A program made the translations under genes and the position numbers. This document shows positions 34,753 to 44,099 of a stretch of DNA of 64,000 nt, piece after piece. The notes under the pieces were generated by a model. It was given only the letters and a program-made list of their open reading frames with translations. It was not told where the DNA came from and made no database searches. Origin of the DNA: Amycolatopsis mediterranei. Lineage in GTDB: Bacteria > Actinomycetota > Actinomycetes > Mycobacteriales > Pseudonocardiaceae. Where the stretch lies: positions 4,187,615 to 4,251,614 of the forward strand of contig NZ_CP100416.1 in NCBI RefSeq assembly GCF_026017845.1. The letters are read 5' to 3'. The first letter of the stretch is position 1, and each line of letters begins with the position of its first letter.

Positions 34753-37610
34753 GGCGTCTCCTCGGCCAGTGGCGAGCGGGGGTCGTCGGCCAGCGCGGTG
34801 GCGCAGGCCAGCAGGGTGTCGGCCACCGCGCCGGCGGTGGCCGCGTCGAACAGACTCCTCAGGTAGGTCAGGTCGAACTCGAGTCCGTCGCCGCTGTCGA
34901 CGGCGGCGAACTCCATCTCGTACTTGGCTTTGAGCGCGGGCAGTGGCCACAGCCGGGCAGCGACGCCGAGGTCCGGCGGGCGGGGCGTGGTGTCGGTGGC
35001 GTCCACGTACACCGGGGTTATCGGTGGCCTGCTGAGGTCGCGGGCCGGCTGCAGTGCCGCCGCGACCTCGTCGAACGGCACGTCGGCACCCCGGTAACCG
35101 ATGGCACCCGCGGCCGCCGCCCGCTCCAGCGCGTCCCGCCAGGTGCGCGCGCCGGTCAGGTCCACCCGGATCGGCACGGTGTTGACGAACATCCCGACGA
35201 CGTCCGTGGCCGCGCCCGGGCGCTGCGACCACGGGAACACGAACACGAAGTCGCGTTGCGCGGTGTGCCGGGCGAGCGTGCCGGCGACCAGCGCGGCCGT
35301 GGCGAGGAAGAGGCTGCACCCGGCGTCGGCGGCGGCCTTGCGCAGCAGCGCGGTGCGGGCCGGCCCGAGGCGGCGCCGGACCGAGTCCGCCTCGATCGAC
35401 TGCCGGGCGCCACGCGGCCGGTCGTGCGGCAGCGCGATGTCGGTGGGCGCCCCGGCGAGCGCGGTGATCAGCTCCGCCGCGTCGGCCGGCGGTGCGGGTG
35501 GCGCGGGTGCATCCGCAGCGGGCAGCGGGTCACCGCGGTAGGCGGCGCCGATCTGGTCGAACACGACCTGGCGAGACGCGCCGTCGAGCACGAGGTGGTG
35601 CGCGCAGAAGACGAGCACGCACCGGTCGTCGGCCATGAGGAGTTCAGCTCGTGCGGGCGGCTCGTCGGCCAGCGCGAACGGCGCCCAGCACCTCGCCATG
35701 ACGTGGTCGGCGAGCTTGTCGCGTGGCCAACCGGTGATGTCGGTGACGGTGGCGCGGGCCGCGGAGCCCTCGGCGCGGACCACGCGCTTGGCCGTCCGGT
35801 CGAGGCGGAACCGCGACCGCAGCGCCGGGTGGTGGGCGAGGACCCGGTTGACCGCGGCGGCGAGCCTGCCGGTGTCGACACCCGGGCCGAACTCGACGAT
35901 CGACGGCACCACGTAGGCCGCGCGCAGGTGCCGCATCCGGTCCTGCAACCACATCCGTTCCTGCGCCGAAGTGAGCGACCGGCCGGCGGCGACGGTTCTC
36001 TCGCGCGCGGCGGGCGCCGGTTCCCGCGTGAGCAGCCGGGCGAGCCCGGTCACGGTGGGGTCGGCGAGGAACTCGCCGGGCGCGACCCGGGCGTCGCCGA
36101 GCATGACGATCGCGAGCAGGGAGTTGCCGCCCAGCGCGAAGAAGTTGTCGTCGTCGCCGATCCGTCCCACCGCCAGGCCGTCCACTGTGGACAACGCGGT
36201 GCGGAACAGGTTCGCGGCCGTGCGCCGCACGTCGGCGGGCGGCGGCGCGCCGCGGTCGGCGAGCACCGGCTCGGCCGGAGGTCGCGGTGCGGCGAGCGGT
36301 CCGTTCGGCACCCGGACGTCCGCCAACGGCCGGCCGGGGTCGGCGAGCACCGCGTCGAGCACCGCGAGGTAGTCGGCGACGAACCGGGGGCCGAGCTCCT
36401 CCGGGTACCGGTCGGTGGCGAACTCGAGCGTGCCGCGGGCGCCCGTGGTGGTCAGCTCGACGATCAGCAGCAGGTCGGCCTTCGCGGTGCCGGTCGGCAG
36501 CAGCTCGGTCGTCCACAACGGCTTGTCGATGCTGGGCGCGGGGAAGTTCTGGTAGGCGAACGAGATGTCGGCGAGGCCGTGCCGGCCCGCGTCGCGCGCC
36601 GCGACCTCGGCCACCAGCTGAGCGAACGGCAGCCGCTGGTGGCGAAGCGCCGCGAACGCCTCCGCCCGGTTCGCGGCGACGAGGTCACGGAACGTGCCGC
36701 CGTCCGGGCAGCGCAAGATCATCGGCACCGTGTTGACGAAGAAGCCGGCCATGCGCTCCAGCGCCGGGTGCGGCCGGTTGACCGTGAACGTCCCGATGAC
36801 GAACTCGGTGCGATCGGCCCAACGTCGCAGGGTTTCCAGGTACGCGGCCAGGAACACCACGAACGGTGTACCCCGGGTCTGCTTCGCCACCTGTTCGGCG
36901 GCGACCACCAGCTCCGCGTCGAGGTCGAAGACGGTCTGCCTGCCCGGCCGGGCGCCTTCCGGTGTCGCGACGACCGGCCGGGCACCGCCGAGGTGGGCCG
37001 GTCCGCGTGCCGCGACCAGCGCGTCGGCTCGCCGCCGCAGTTCCTCGCGGACCACGGGATCGGCGGAGACCTGCCGGTCCCATTGCGCGTAGTCGACGTA
37101 CCGCAGTTCGTCCACCGGCGCCGCGGCGCGCCCGGTGCGGTACAGCTCGGCCAGGTCCTCGAAGACCGGCACGAGCGACCAGCCGTCCACCGCGATGTGG
37201 TGGATCAGCAGCAGGACCGCGCCGGTCGCGGGCCACACGACGCACCGCGCGGGTGGCGTCCGGGCGAGGTCGAACCCGATCCGGCAGCGGCGCAACGCGT
37301 CCTGGCGGACCTCGCCGGGCGACAGCGGGTCGTCGACGACCTCCACCGGCATCGGGTGCTGCCCTGCGACGACCTGCACCACCCGGTCGCCGCGGCGCTC
37401 GTAGGTGGTGCGCAGCACGTCGTGCCGCGCGACCAGCCCGTCGAGCGCCACACGCAACGCCGCCACGTCGACCGGTTCGGTCCACCGCAGGAACAACGGC
37501 ACCGAGTACATGGGCGAGCCGGGCGCCGACTGTTCGATCAGCCACAGCCGTTCCTGGGCGCTCGACAACGCCGCGACCCGCACGCCGGTCGGTACGAGCT
37601 CAGCGGTCAT
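34749..37610 (-). CDS. NRPS protein with C-PCP-C architecture
   Basis: 953 residues, starting at an ATG (37610) that overlaps the previous stop (ATGA). First condensation domain about 10-440 (LIHHIAVDGWSLV), carrier about 465-525 (DNFFALGGNSLL), second condensation domain about 545-950 (FCAHHLVLDGASR). Both have the HHxxxDG motif. There is no adenylation domain, so the internal carrier must be charged in trans, most simply by the free A domain at 32973. The second C domain would pass the chain to the free PCP encoded next. Confidence 0.9.
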   Translation of the reverse strand: MTAELVPTGVRVAALSSAQERLWLIEQSAPGSPMYSVPLFLRWTEPVDVAALRVALDGLVARHDVLRTTYERRGDRVVQVVAGQHPMPVEVVDDPLSPGEVRQDALRRCRIGFDLARTPPARCVVWPATGAVLLLIHHIAVDGWSLVPVFEDLAELYRTGRAAAPVDELRYVDYAQWDRQVSADPVVREELRRRADALVAARGPAHLGGARPVVATPEGARPGRQTVFDLDAELVVAAEQVAKQTRGTPFVVFLAAYLETLRRWADRTEFVIGTFTVNRPHPALERMAGFFVNTVPMILRCPDGGTFRDLVAANRAEAFAALRHQRLPFAQLVAEVAARDAGRHGLADISFAYQNFPAPSIDKPLWTTELLPTGTAKADLLLIVELTTTGARGTLEFATDRYPEELGPRFVADYLAVLDAVLADPGRPLADVRVPNGPLAAPRPPAEPVLADRGAPPPADVRRTAANLFRTALSTVDGLAVGRIGDDDNFFALGGNSLLAIVMLGDARVAPGEFLADPTVTGLARLLTREPAPAARERTVAAGRSLTSAQERMWLQDRMRHLRAAYVVPSIVEFGPGVDTGRLAAAVNRVLAHHPALRSRFRLDRTAKRVVRAEGSAARATVTDITGWPRDKLADHVMARCWAPFALADEPPARAELLMADDRCVLVFCAHHLVLDGASRQVVFDQIGAAYRGDPLPAADAPAPPAPPADAAELITALAGAPTDIALPHDRPRGARQSIEADSVRRRLGPARTALLRKAAADAGCSLFLATAALVAGTLARHTAQRDFVFVFPWSQRPGAATDVVGMFVNTVPIRVDLTGARTWRDALERAAAAGAIGYRGADVPFDEVAAALQPARDLSRPPITPVYVDATDTTPRPPDLGVAARLWPLPALKAKYEMEFAAVDSGDGLEFDLTYLRSLFDAATAGAVADTLLACATALADDPRSPLAEETP

Positions 37611-39367
37611 GCGCTGGGCACCGCCGTGCCCGGCAAGGTGGCGGCGAACTCCGCCAGGGTCTCGGCCAGCAGCAGCTCGGCGGGGTCGACCGTCGCGGCG
37701 AGCCGCGCCCCGAGCCGCGAGGCCACCTGCACCGCCAGGATCGAATTGCCGCCGAGGTCGAGGAAGTTGTCGGTGGCGGCGACCTCGGCGCCGCCGAGCA
37801 CCTCGGCGACGACCGCGCCGACCAGATCCGGCCCGGCGGGGTTCCCGGCTGTCCGCTGTGGACTGATCGTGGCCAGCATCGCGGCGCGGTCGGCCTTGCC
37901 GGTCGGCCCGAGCGGCACCACGTCGAGCACCACCCACCGGCCCGGGATCATGTAGCCGGGCAGTCGTTCGGTGAGCCGGTCGCGCAGGAGGCCGGGCAGG
38001 TCCGCCGGGACGACGCGCGGCGCCGGAAGCGCGAACCCGACCAGGGTGGCCTGCGCGCCGTCGCCGACCTTCTCGACGAACACGTGCTCGGCGATCCGGG
38101 TGGCGACCGCCGCCTGCTCGATCTCCTCCAGCTCGATGCGGAAGCCCCGCAGCTTGACCTGCCGGTCCCGCCTGCCGAGCAGTTCCAGCGCGCCGTCCGC
38201 CGGCTCCCGCACGATGTCCCCGGTGCGGTAGAGGGTCTTGCCGGTGCGCGGGTCGGCGACGAACTTGCTCGCGGTCAGCTCGGGCCGGCCGAGGTAGCCG
38301 AGGGCCACCCCGGGGCCGCCGACGCACAGTTCGCCCTGCTCGCCCGGCGCCACCGGGGTCAGGTCGTCGTCCAAGACATGCAGTTCGGTGCGCTGCAACG
38401 GGAAACCGATCGGAACCTTGGCCCGGTCCCGCAGGCTCTCGTGGGTGCAGTGGAAGGCGGTGGCGAAGGTGGTGGTCTCGGTCGGGCCGTAGCCGTTGAC
38501 CAGCCGGCCCGGGGGACCGGCGTCGAGGACGCGCCGGGTGAGCTCGAGATCCAGCTGTTCGCCGCCGACCACGAGCGTGCCCAGTCCCGCGAACGCGTCC
38601 GGCCGCTCGCGGGCGATGGTGTGGAACATCGACGTCGTCAGGAACATCGTGTCGACGCCCGTGTCGGCGACCAGGCCGAGCCACTGCTCGACGGGCAGTT
38701 CCGCCGGGGTCGGCAGCACCACGACGGTGGCGCCCGCGGTGAGCGCGCCCCAGAGCTCGAACGTGGTCGCGTCGAACGCCGGGTTCGCCATGCCGGCCAC
38801 CCGGTCGCCGGGTTCCACCGTGCAGTAGTTCGGCGAGACCACGAGGCGCGCGATCGCCCGGTGCGGAACCAGCACGCCTTTGGGCTTTCCCGTCGACCCG
38901 GAGGTGAACGACACGTAGGCCACGGCTTCGTCGTCATCCGCCGGTGGGAGGCCGAGGTCGTGCGCCGCCGGGCCGACGGGGACGGGGAGCACGGGGTGCC
39001 CGGCGGGCAGGCGGTCGGCCGCGCCGTCTCCCACGACCACCGGCGGATCGCCGCAGTCACGCAGGATCGTGGCCACTCGGGCGGCCGGCGCGTGCGGGTC
39101 CAGCGGCACGTAGGCGGCGCCCGCCCGCAGCACGCCGGTCAGCGCCACGACCAGGTCGATCGAGGGCCTGGCGGCCACCGCGACCAGAGATCCCGGCCGG
39201 ACACCGCGATCAGCGAGGTCCGCCGCCAGCGCCCCGGCGCGCTGCCACAGCTCGCCATAGGTCAGGCTGCCGCCGGTCCGGCGGTCGAGCACAGCGCAGG
39301 CAGAAGGTGAGCGCCGAACGTGGTGCCCGAGCAATTCGGGCACGGTCGGCTGTTGTTGCGACAACAT
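37607..39367 (-). CDS. NRPS initiation module, A-PCP
   Basis: 586 residues. The ATG at 39367 follows CTGGGGGTTG; an in-frame ATG at 39463 would add 32 atypical residues. The A domain (1-490) carries YVSFTSGSTGKPKGVL, NGYGPTETTTFAT, YRTGDIVRE and GPTGKADR. The carrier serine is near 540 (LDLGGNSIL). The pocket I read is D-A-F-L-V-G-G-T-F-K, nearest to published valine codes (DAFWIGGTFK) with one notable change at the third-shell position, so a branched aliphatic residue is likely. Lacking a C domain, it should start the chain. It is the first gene of the operon. Confidence 0.9.
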   Translation of the reverse strand: MLSQQQPTVPELLGHHVRRSPSACAVLDRRTGGSLTYGELWQRAGALAADLADRGVRPGSLVAVAARPSIDLVVALTGVLRAGAAYVPLDPHAPAARVATILRDCGDPPVVVGDGAADRLPAGHPVLPVPVGPAAHDLGLPPADDDEAVAYVSFTSGSTGKPKGVLVPHRAIARLVVSPNYCTVEPGDRVAGMANPAFDATTFELWGALTAGATVVVLPTPAELPVEQWLGLVADTGVDTMFLTTSMFHTIARERPDAFAGLGTLVVGGEQLDLELTRRVLDAGPPGRLVNGYGPTETTTFATAFHCTHESLRDRAKVPIGFPLQRTELHVLDDDLTPVAPGEQGELCVGGPGVALGYLGRPELTASKFVADPRTGKTLYRTGDIVREPADGALELLGRRDRQVKLRGFRIELEEIEQAAVATRIAEHVFVEKVGDGAQATLVGFALPAPRVVPADLPGLLRDRLTERLPGYMIPGRWVVLDVVPLGPTGKADRAAMLATISPQRTAGNPAGPDLVGAVVAEVLGGAEVAATDNFLDLGGNSILAVQVASRLGARLAATVDPAELLLAETLAEFAATLPGTAVPSA

Positions 39368-39895
39368 CAACCCCCAGGTTTCGCCGAGTGGATTACTTCC
39401 GGCCCCAGCCCCACTCGGAGAAAGAAAGTTAAGCAACGAACGCGGACGGCACGTATCGCCCATTCGGTGGATTCCCAGGTCTGATCAGCCCAAGCCGATA
39501 CTCCGAGCGAGCAATCGATCACCAAGACGGACCTCGATGTCACGCGCTGCAACAGTCCGGTCCGTCAGGGTGAACACTGGACTATCCACTATGGAGCGTC
39601 AGGGTGGGCTTGCCGGGCCGGGGAGGTCCCGGCGTTCGCCCGTCACGTCACGGAAGGCGGTGCCCCGGCTGTCGGGCTCGGTTCGCGGCCCGGCTCCCGG
39701 CATCCGTGCCGGGAGCCGGCCCCGTGAGCGGGTGACCTGATTTGAACACAAAAAGCGGAAACCCCGCGGGCCGGTACGGTCAATCGAGCTGCAGTTCCGT
39801 GGCGAATTTCAGTGTTGTGGGGTTCCAGAAGTCGGCTCATGGGTTCTGATCGGGGGCAATGGCACGTTGCGACGGGCAGGGCATGATCGCCAGCC
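39368..39895. other. Promoter-side region of the NRPS/PKS operon
   Basis: About 530 bp without a credible gene. It must hold the operon promoter. The first 150 bp are richer in A and T than the surroundings, and a near-copy of the TCCACTGTGGA palindrome (TCCACTATGGA) occurs around 39585. No regulator gene is adjacent. Confidence 0.45.
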
Positions 39896-40165
39896 ATGGT
39901 GCTGCGTGTGCTCTACCTGATTTTCCTCCGGCTGGTGGGCCTGCTGGTGTTACGCCACGAGGTCGCCGTACTGCGCGGAGGCAATCCGGAACCTCGTCTG
40001 GACTGGGCCGACCGGGCTGTGTTCGCCGCGCCGGTTCGGCTGCTACCCAAGGGGCTGCGGACACACCGGCTGGTTACCCCGGGCACGATCCTGCGCTGGC
40101 ACCGTCGGCTGGTAGCCGCGAAGTGGACCTATCCACGTCGTCGAGCCGGGCGCGATCGTCCTGGC
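39896..40165 (+). pseudogene. Integrase-type transposase fragment
   Basis: The translation contains LVLRHEVAVLRGGNPEPRLD, WADRAVF, and LVTPGTILRWHRRLVAAKWT. These are the N-terminal HTH blocks of a widespread actinomycete integrase-core transposase. Homology ends near the GRP-rich hinge, before the DDE catalytic core, so only the N-terminal quarter remains. Confidence 0.7.
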
Positions 40166-40509
40166 CGCGGGAAGGTCGAGCGAAGACCTGCCCGTCACCA
40201 CCGAGGTACGGCTGACGGGTCCGGCCCGGCGGCTGCCGAAGCGCGAACGCGAGCACGTCGATCACCACGTCAGCGCACGCCGGTGAGCCGGTCTGTTCTG
40301 GAACGTCGAACAACCCTCCGGTTGGAGGCGACGGCGGGCACGCGGTGACACCACCCCCGGATCATGGAAGCGACTGGGGCCTGAGTCATGCCGGGCCTGG
40401 CGACCACCGCTCCTTGACCAGGAACTACGAAAAAGGTAACTGTGATTCTGGAGTGGCAGCCCGGCCTGGTCTGGTCGGCTTGATAGCAGCTCGTCCACCG
40501 CACTGGCCA

Positions 40510-40770
40510 GCGCGCATGACGATCCGAGCGATGCGCTCAGCCGGCCGACGCGTCCTGCTCCTGCGGTCCGAGACGAAGGAGTTGGAGACCGAACTGGCCA
40601 CCCGGGTCCAGCAGGTCGCTCCCGACCTGATCAACCTGGCCGGCGTCGGTCCGATCAGCGCAGCCGGGGCCTACATCGCCAAACGCGCCGCTGAGGGCGG
40701 GACAACGCGACGCACAACGCTGCATGCAACACGGGCACGACAGCCGAAATCAGCAGCAGACGGCGGGTTC
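40510..40770 (+). pseudogene. IS110-family transposase fragment
   Basis: Residues RRVLLLRSETKELETELATR and LINLAGVGPISAAGAYIAKR correspond to the C-terminal (transposase_20) part of IS110 transposases, where the PGVGP motif is diagnostic. After about 40690 the expected NRGGD motif is out of frame (GGDNATHN-like in another frame). There is no catalytic DEDD half. Confidence 0.6.
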
Positions 40771-40878
40771 TCTCAAGCTCGTGGCCGAGGCGGACGGCCC
40801 GACGGTGATCGCGGTTCGCCCCAGCCTCAGCCAGCTGGGCTGACGTCTCCAGTGGCGGTCGGGCCGCCCGGAGCCGGG

Positions 40879-41433
40879 TCAGTGGCCGGGGCCGCGGGGT
40901 GCCGGGGCGGTGCTGAATTGACCTTGCCAGGTGGCCTGGGCGCCGGAGTCGCCGATGCGGTAGACGTCGTAGCACGCCGCGCCCGCGGCCGCGATGGACA
41001 GGACCGCGATCACCACCGTCACCGCGGTCGAGGTCGGGGCGAGGAAGGTGCGGTGTCGGGTGGCCACGGTCGTCGAGCCGGTGCTCGCCGTGTCGGCTGC
41101 TTGGGCCTGCAGGCTTTCGCGGCGGCGCCACCAGACGACGAGCGCGAGGACGGCGACGGGGATGGCGACGTAGAGGGCGGTGTCGCCGAGTTCGGTGTGG
41201 GTGCGCACGAGCGGCGTCGAGGCGACGCGGCGTTCGAGCCATTCGCCGGCGTCGGTGGTGATGGGAACGAGAACCACGACGAGGATGGCGAGGATGGCGT
41301 TGGGGCCGGCGACCTTGCGGCGGACGGCGGGCCAGAGTGCGCTGAGGACCAGCAGTAGTGCGGCGAGGGGGAGCAGGACGACGATGGCGTGCACGAGCAG
41401 GATGTGGGCGGGCAGGCCGTTGACGGTGGTCAT
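40879..41433 (-). CDS. DUF2231 membrane protein
   Basis: 184 residues with four membrane spans: HILLVHAIVVLLPLAALLLV, LAILVVVLVPITTDAGEWLE, YVAIPVAVLALVVWW and VTVVIAVLSIAAAGAACYD. The conserved HxxxVH-type first helix and the D/E in helix two are typical of DUF2231. It is the last gene of a six-gene run that includes a flavin reductase, an FMN-binding protein and ApbE, suggesting a part in membrane electron transfer; the family has no settled function. Confidence 0.8.
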   Translation of the reverse strand: MTTVNGLPAHILLVHAIVVLLPLAALLLVLSALWPAVRRKVAGPNAILAILVVVLVPITTDAGEWLERRVASTPLVRTHTELGDTALYVAIPVAVLALVVWWRRRESLQAQAADTASTGSTTVATRHRTFLAPTSTAVTVVIAVLSIAAAGAACYDVYRIGDSGAQATWQGQFSTAPAPRGPGH

Positions 41434-41481
41434 GGTGTCCTTTGTGGAGGGTTTATCGAGGTCGTGGTGGGTGGCGGTTGG

Positions 41482-42225
41482 TCAGGGTGCGCGGGCGAGT
41501 GCGGCGACTTCGTAGCCCGGTGCGCGGGCGGTGACCCAGCGGGCGACGTCGCCGCCGCGGGCGAAGGTGGCGGTGGCGAAGACGTCGGCCCACAGCAGGG
41601 CCGGGCCGGTGACCGTCACGGCGTGCAGGTCGCGGGGGTAGGTGCCGGTGTGGGGGTCGACGATGTGCGGGCCGCGCGCGGCCGAGCCTGACGTCGCGAG
41701 ACCGCCGGTGTGCAGTTCCAGGATGGCGAGGAAGGCGCTGGGGTCGGCTGGGTCTTCGACGCCGACCCGCCACGCCGGAGCGCGAGAGCCGTGGACCTCG
41801 GCGGTGATGTCGCCGCCGACGTTGAGGTAGTGGTCGAATCCGCGCAGCCGGGTGAGGTGGGCCGTGGCGTTTTCGGCCGCCCAGCCTTTCACGAGCCCGG
41901 ACGGGTCGAAGCCGCCGGGCAGCTGCCATGGGTCGAAGTAGCCGTCGGTGCGGTCCCGGGCTTCTTCGCACCACGCCACTACTTCGGTGACCCATGGGTG
42001 CCAGCGCTCGCGGGGGAGTTCGCGGCGGCGGATGGCGCTGATCTGGCTGTCGGGCCGGTAGGTGCTGAACAGTTCGTCGGCGGTGCGCAGGTGGCCGAAC
42101 ACCGCCGCGACGGCCGGTTCGACCGCGGGATCGGTGTCGACGCGGGGGCCGCGCAGGTGGAGGCTGACCTGGGTGCCCATGACCGGCCGGGTCCAGGACC
42201 GGCGTTCCCGGTGGGTGGCCCTCAC
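41482..42225 (-). CDS. apbE: FAD:protein FMN transferase
   Basis: 247 residues. ApbE moves FMN from FAD onto a Ser/Thr of a target protein on the outer side of the membrane. Landmarks: PVMGTQVSLHLRGP, ADELFSTYRPDSQISAI, GGFDPSGLVKGWA, YLNVGGDITAEV and HIVDPHTGTYPRDLHAVTV. The GTG start at 42225 overlaps the stop of the FMN-binding-domain gene (GTGA), so enzyme and substrate are co-translated. No signal peptide is seen at this start, unlike some ApbE proteins. Confidence 0.9.
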   Translation of the reverse strand: MRATHRERRSWTRPVMGTQVSLHLRGPRVDTDPAVEPAVAAVFGHLRTADELFSTYRPDSQISAIRRRELPRERWHPWVTEVVAWCEEARDRTDGYFDPWQLPGGFDPSGLVKGWAAENATAHLTRLRGFDHYLNVGGDITAEVHGSRAPAWRVGVEDPADPSAFLAILELHTGGLATSGSAARGPHIVDPHTGTYPRDLHAVTVTGPALLWADVFATATFARGGDVARWVTARAPGYEVAALARAP

Positions 42226-42653
42226 CGGTGGGCCGCGTCGATCGCGGATTGCAGGGACTGCTGGTAGCCCTCGGAGGTGTAGGTGGCGCCGCTGACGGTG
42301 TCGATCTGGGCGCTCTGGGCTTGGAGCGTTTCCTGGTTCAGTTCGGGTACGGCGGTGGAGTTGATCCGGACGTCGCGGCCGCTTTCCTGCGGGTACTCGA
42401 TGGCCTGGGCGTCGGTGATCCTGCCGCCCGCGACCGTGATCCGGACCTGGACCGGGCCGTAGCGGGTGTCGGCGGCGTCGCCGGTGAACGTCCCGTCGCC
42501 GCCGGCGGAACCGCCGGAGGTGGGCGGGGCCGCGGTGCGGGACGGCTGGGGCCGTCCGGTGGCGACCGGCGTTTGGTCGGTGCTGGTGCGGTAGCTGAAC
42601 AGCAGCACGACGACGGACACGGTCGCCGCGGCGGCGATGGCGATCCTGCGCAT
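42222..42653 (-). CDS. Membrane-anchored FMN-binding domain protein, ApbE substrate
   Basis: 143 residues: a single N-terminal membrane segment, a Pro/Thr/Gly-rich linker (about 30-55), then an FMN-binding domain (YGPVQVRITVAGGRITDAQA) ending with the flavinylation motif DTVSGATYTS, where the Thr would carry covalent FMN. The next gene is apbE. It is expected to relay electrons outside the membrane from the cytochrome-like/flavin reductase encoded upstream. Confidence 0.9.
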   Translation of the reverse strand: MRRIAIAAAATVSVVVLLFSYRTSTDQTPVATGRPQPSRTAAPPTSGGSAGGDGTFTGDAADTRYGPVQVRITVAGGRITDAQAIEYPQESGRDVRINSTAVPELNQETLQAQSAQIDTVSGATYTSEGYQQSLQSAIDAAHR

Positions 42654-42668
42654 CGGGTGTCTCCTTTC

Positions 42669-44051
42669 CTACCAGGCGAACCGTTCGGCGTGGATGCGGT
42701 CGGCGGGGACGCCGGCGCGGCGGGCGCTGTCGAGGACGGCGGCGGTCCAGGCGTCGGGGCCGCAGACGTAGACGTCGTGGTCGGCGATGTCGGGGACGAG
42801 GTGGCGCAGTACCTGCTCGTCGGGCACCGGGGCGTACCCGGCGGGCAGCCACGACGTGCGGTCGCGGGAGCGCCGGCCGAGCAGGTAGTGGAGCCGGATC
42901 CCGCGGCGGGCGGCGAGGTCCTCGATCTCTCGCCGGAACAGCAGGTCTGCGGGGCGGCCCGCGCGCTGGAACAACACGGCTTCCCCGGGGTGGTAGGGGA
43001 GTTCGTCCAGGAGCGCGCGCAAGGGGGTGATTCCGATGCCGGACGCGAACAGGGCCACTTTGTGTCCTTTGAGGACAGTTCCGGTGAGCCGTCCGTACGG
43101 GCCTTCGAACAGCGCGGGGGTCCCGGGCCGCAGGGTGGCCAGGCGGCGGCTGCCGGGGCCGAGGTCCTTGGCCGTGATCCGCAGCCGGTGCCCGTCGGGG
43201 GCGGCCGAGAGGGAGAACGGCTTGCCCCGCGTCCAGCCCGGTCCGGACCGGAAGCGCCAGACGAAGAACTGGCCCGCCGCCACCGGAAGCCGGTCGAGGT
43301 CGCGCCCGCGCAGGTAGACCGAGACCACGCCGCGGCCTTCGGGCACGACCTGCTCGACGACCAAGCGATGCCGGAAGTTGAGCCACACCGGCCGTCCGAC
43401 GCGGAACACGAGCACCGCGCCCGCCGCGGCGGCATAGGCGGTCCACCAGAACACCGTCGCCACCGGTGAGGCGGTGAAGTCGGCGCCGGTCCACAGCTGG
43501 TGCGGCAGGGCGAGGCCGGTGCCGAGGTAGGCGTAGAGGTGCAGCAGGTGCCAGGACTCGTAGCGCAGCCGCCGCCGGGCGGCGCGCACCGACGTGACGG
43601 CGACCATGACCAGCGCCGCAGTCCCGGCGGCCGCCAGCAGCATGCCGGGGTAGGTCGTGACCAGGTTCCAGGCCTCGGCCAGGACGCCGGAGCGGTCGGC
43701 CGCCGCGTAGCCGAGGGTGATGAGCACGAGGTGCGCGGCCAGCAGGGAGATGGAGGTGAAGCCGGTGATCCGGTGTCGGCGGGCGAGTTCGTCCTGGCCG
43801 TAGCTGCGTTCGACCCACGGGATCCGGGCCATCAGCAGCAGTTGCAGTAGCAGGAGGTCCGCCGACAGCAGTCCGGTGAGCCGTCCGGTGGAGGTGAAGA
43901 AGTCGGTGGTGAGGTCCTGCAGGCCGTGGCCGGACACCCAGAGCGCGACCACGAACAGGAGGCTCAGCCAGGCCGTCAAGCCCGCGGCGTCGCGCCACCA
44001 CGCGCGGACCGCGGGCGGTGCCACACGCCGGGCGGTGAGAGTGGCGGACAT
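42669..44051 (-). CDS. Transmembrane ferric-reductase-like flavin oxidoreductase
   Basis: 460 residues. The ATG at 44051 follows GAGGAGCCCG. The N-terminal half has about six membrane helices with paired histidines (ARRHRITGFTSISLLAAHLV, ESWHLLHLYAYLG) as in haem-binding ferric reductases. The C-terminal half is a ferredoxin-NADP reductase module: FAD motif GKPFSLSAAPDG, NAD(P) motif GIGITPLRALLDEL and the terminal VYVCGPDAWT. It lacks a 2Fe-2S domain. It should move electrons from cytoplasmic NAD(P)H across the membrane, plausibly to the FMN protein encoded next. Confidence 0.85.
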   Translation of the reverse strand: MSATLTARRVAPPAVRAWWRDAAGLTAWLSLLFVVALWVSGHGLQDLTTDFFTSTGRLTGLLSADLLLLQLLLMARIPWVERSYGQDELARRHRITGFTSISLLAAHLVLITLGYAAADRSGVLAEAWNLVTTYPGMLLAAAGTAALVMVAVTSVRAARRRLRYESWHLLHLYAYLGTGLALPHQLWTGADFTASPVATVFWWTAYAAAAGAVLVFRVGRPVWLNFRHRLVVEQVVPEGRGVVSVYLRGRDLDRLPVAAGQFFVWRFRSGPGWTRGKPFSLSAAPDGHRLRITAKDLGPGSRRLATLRPGTPALFEGPYGRLTGTVLKGHKVALFASGIGITPLRALLDELPYHPGEAVLFQRAGRPADLLFRREIEDLAARRGIRLHYLLGRRSRDRTSWLPAGYAPVPDEQVLRHLVPDIADHDVYVCGPDAWTAAVLDSARRAGVPADRIHAERFAW

Positions 44052-44099
44052 CGGGCTCCTCGGAATGATCTCGGTGAGATCCACCCTGCCTGGGCCCGG

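Noticed and set aside
26811..37955. Very long plus-strand open frames opposite the NRPS/PKS genes (26811-29867, 29871-32921, 33168-37955)
   Set aside because: They are mirror frames of GC-biased codons in the minus-strand genes: compositionally Arg/Gly/Val/Glu-rich, with no domains and no ribosome sites.
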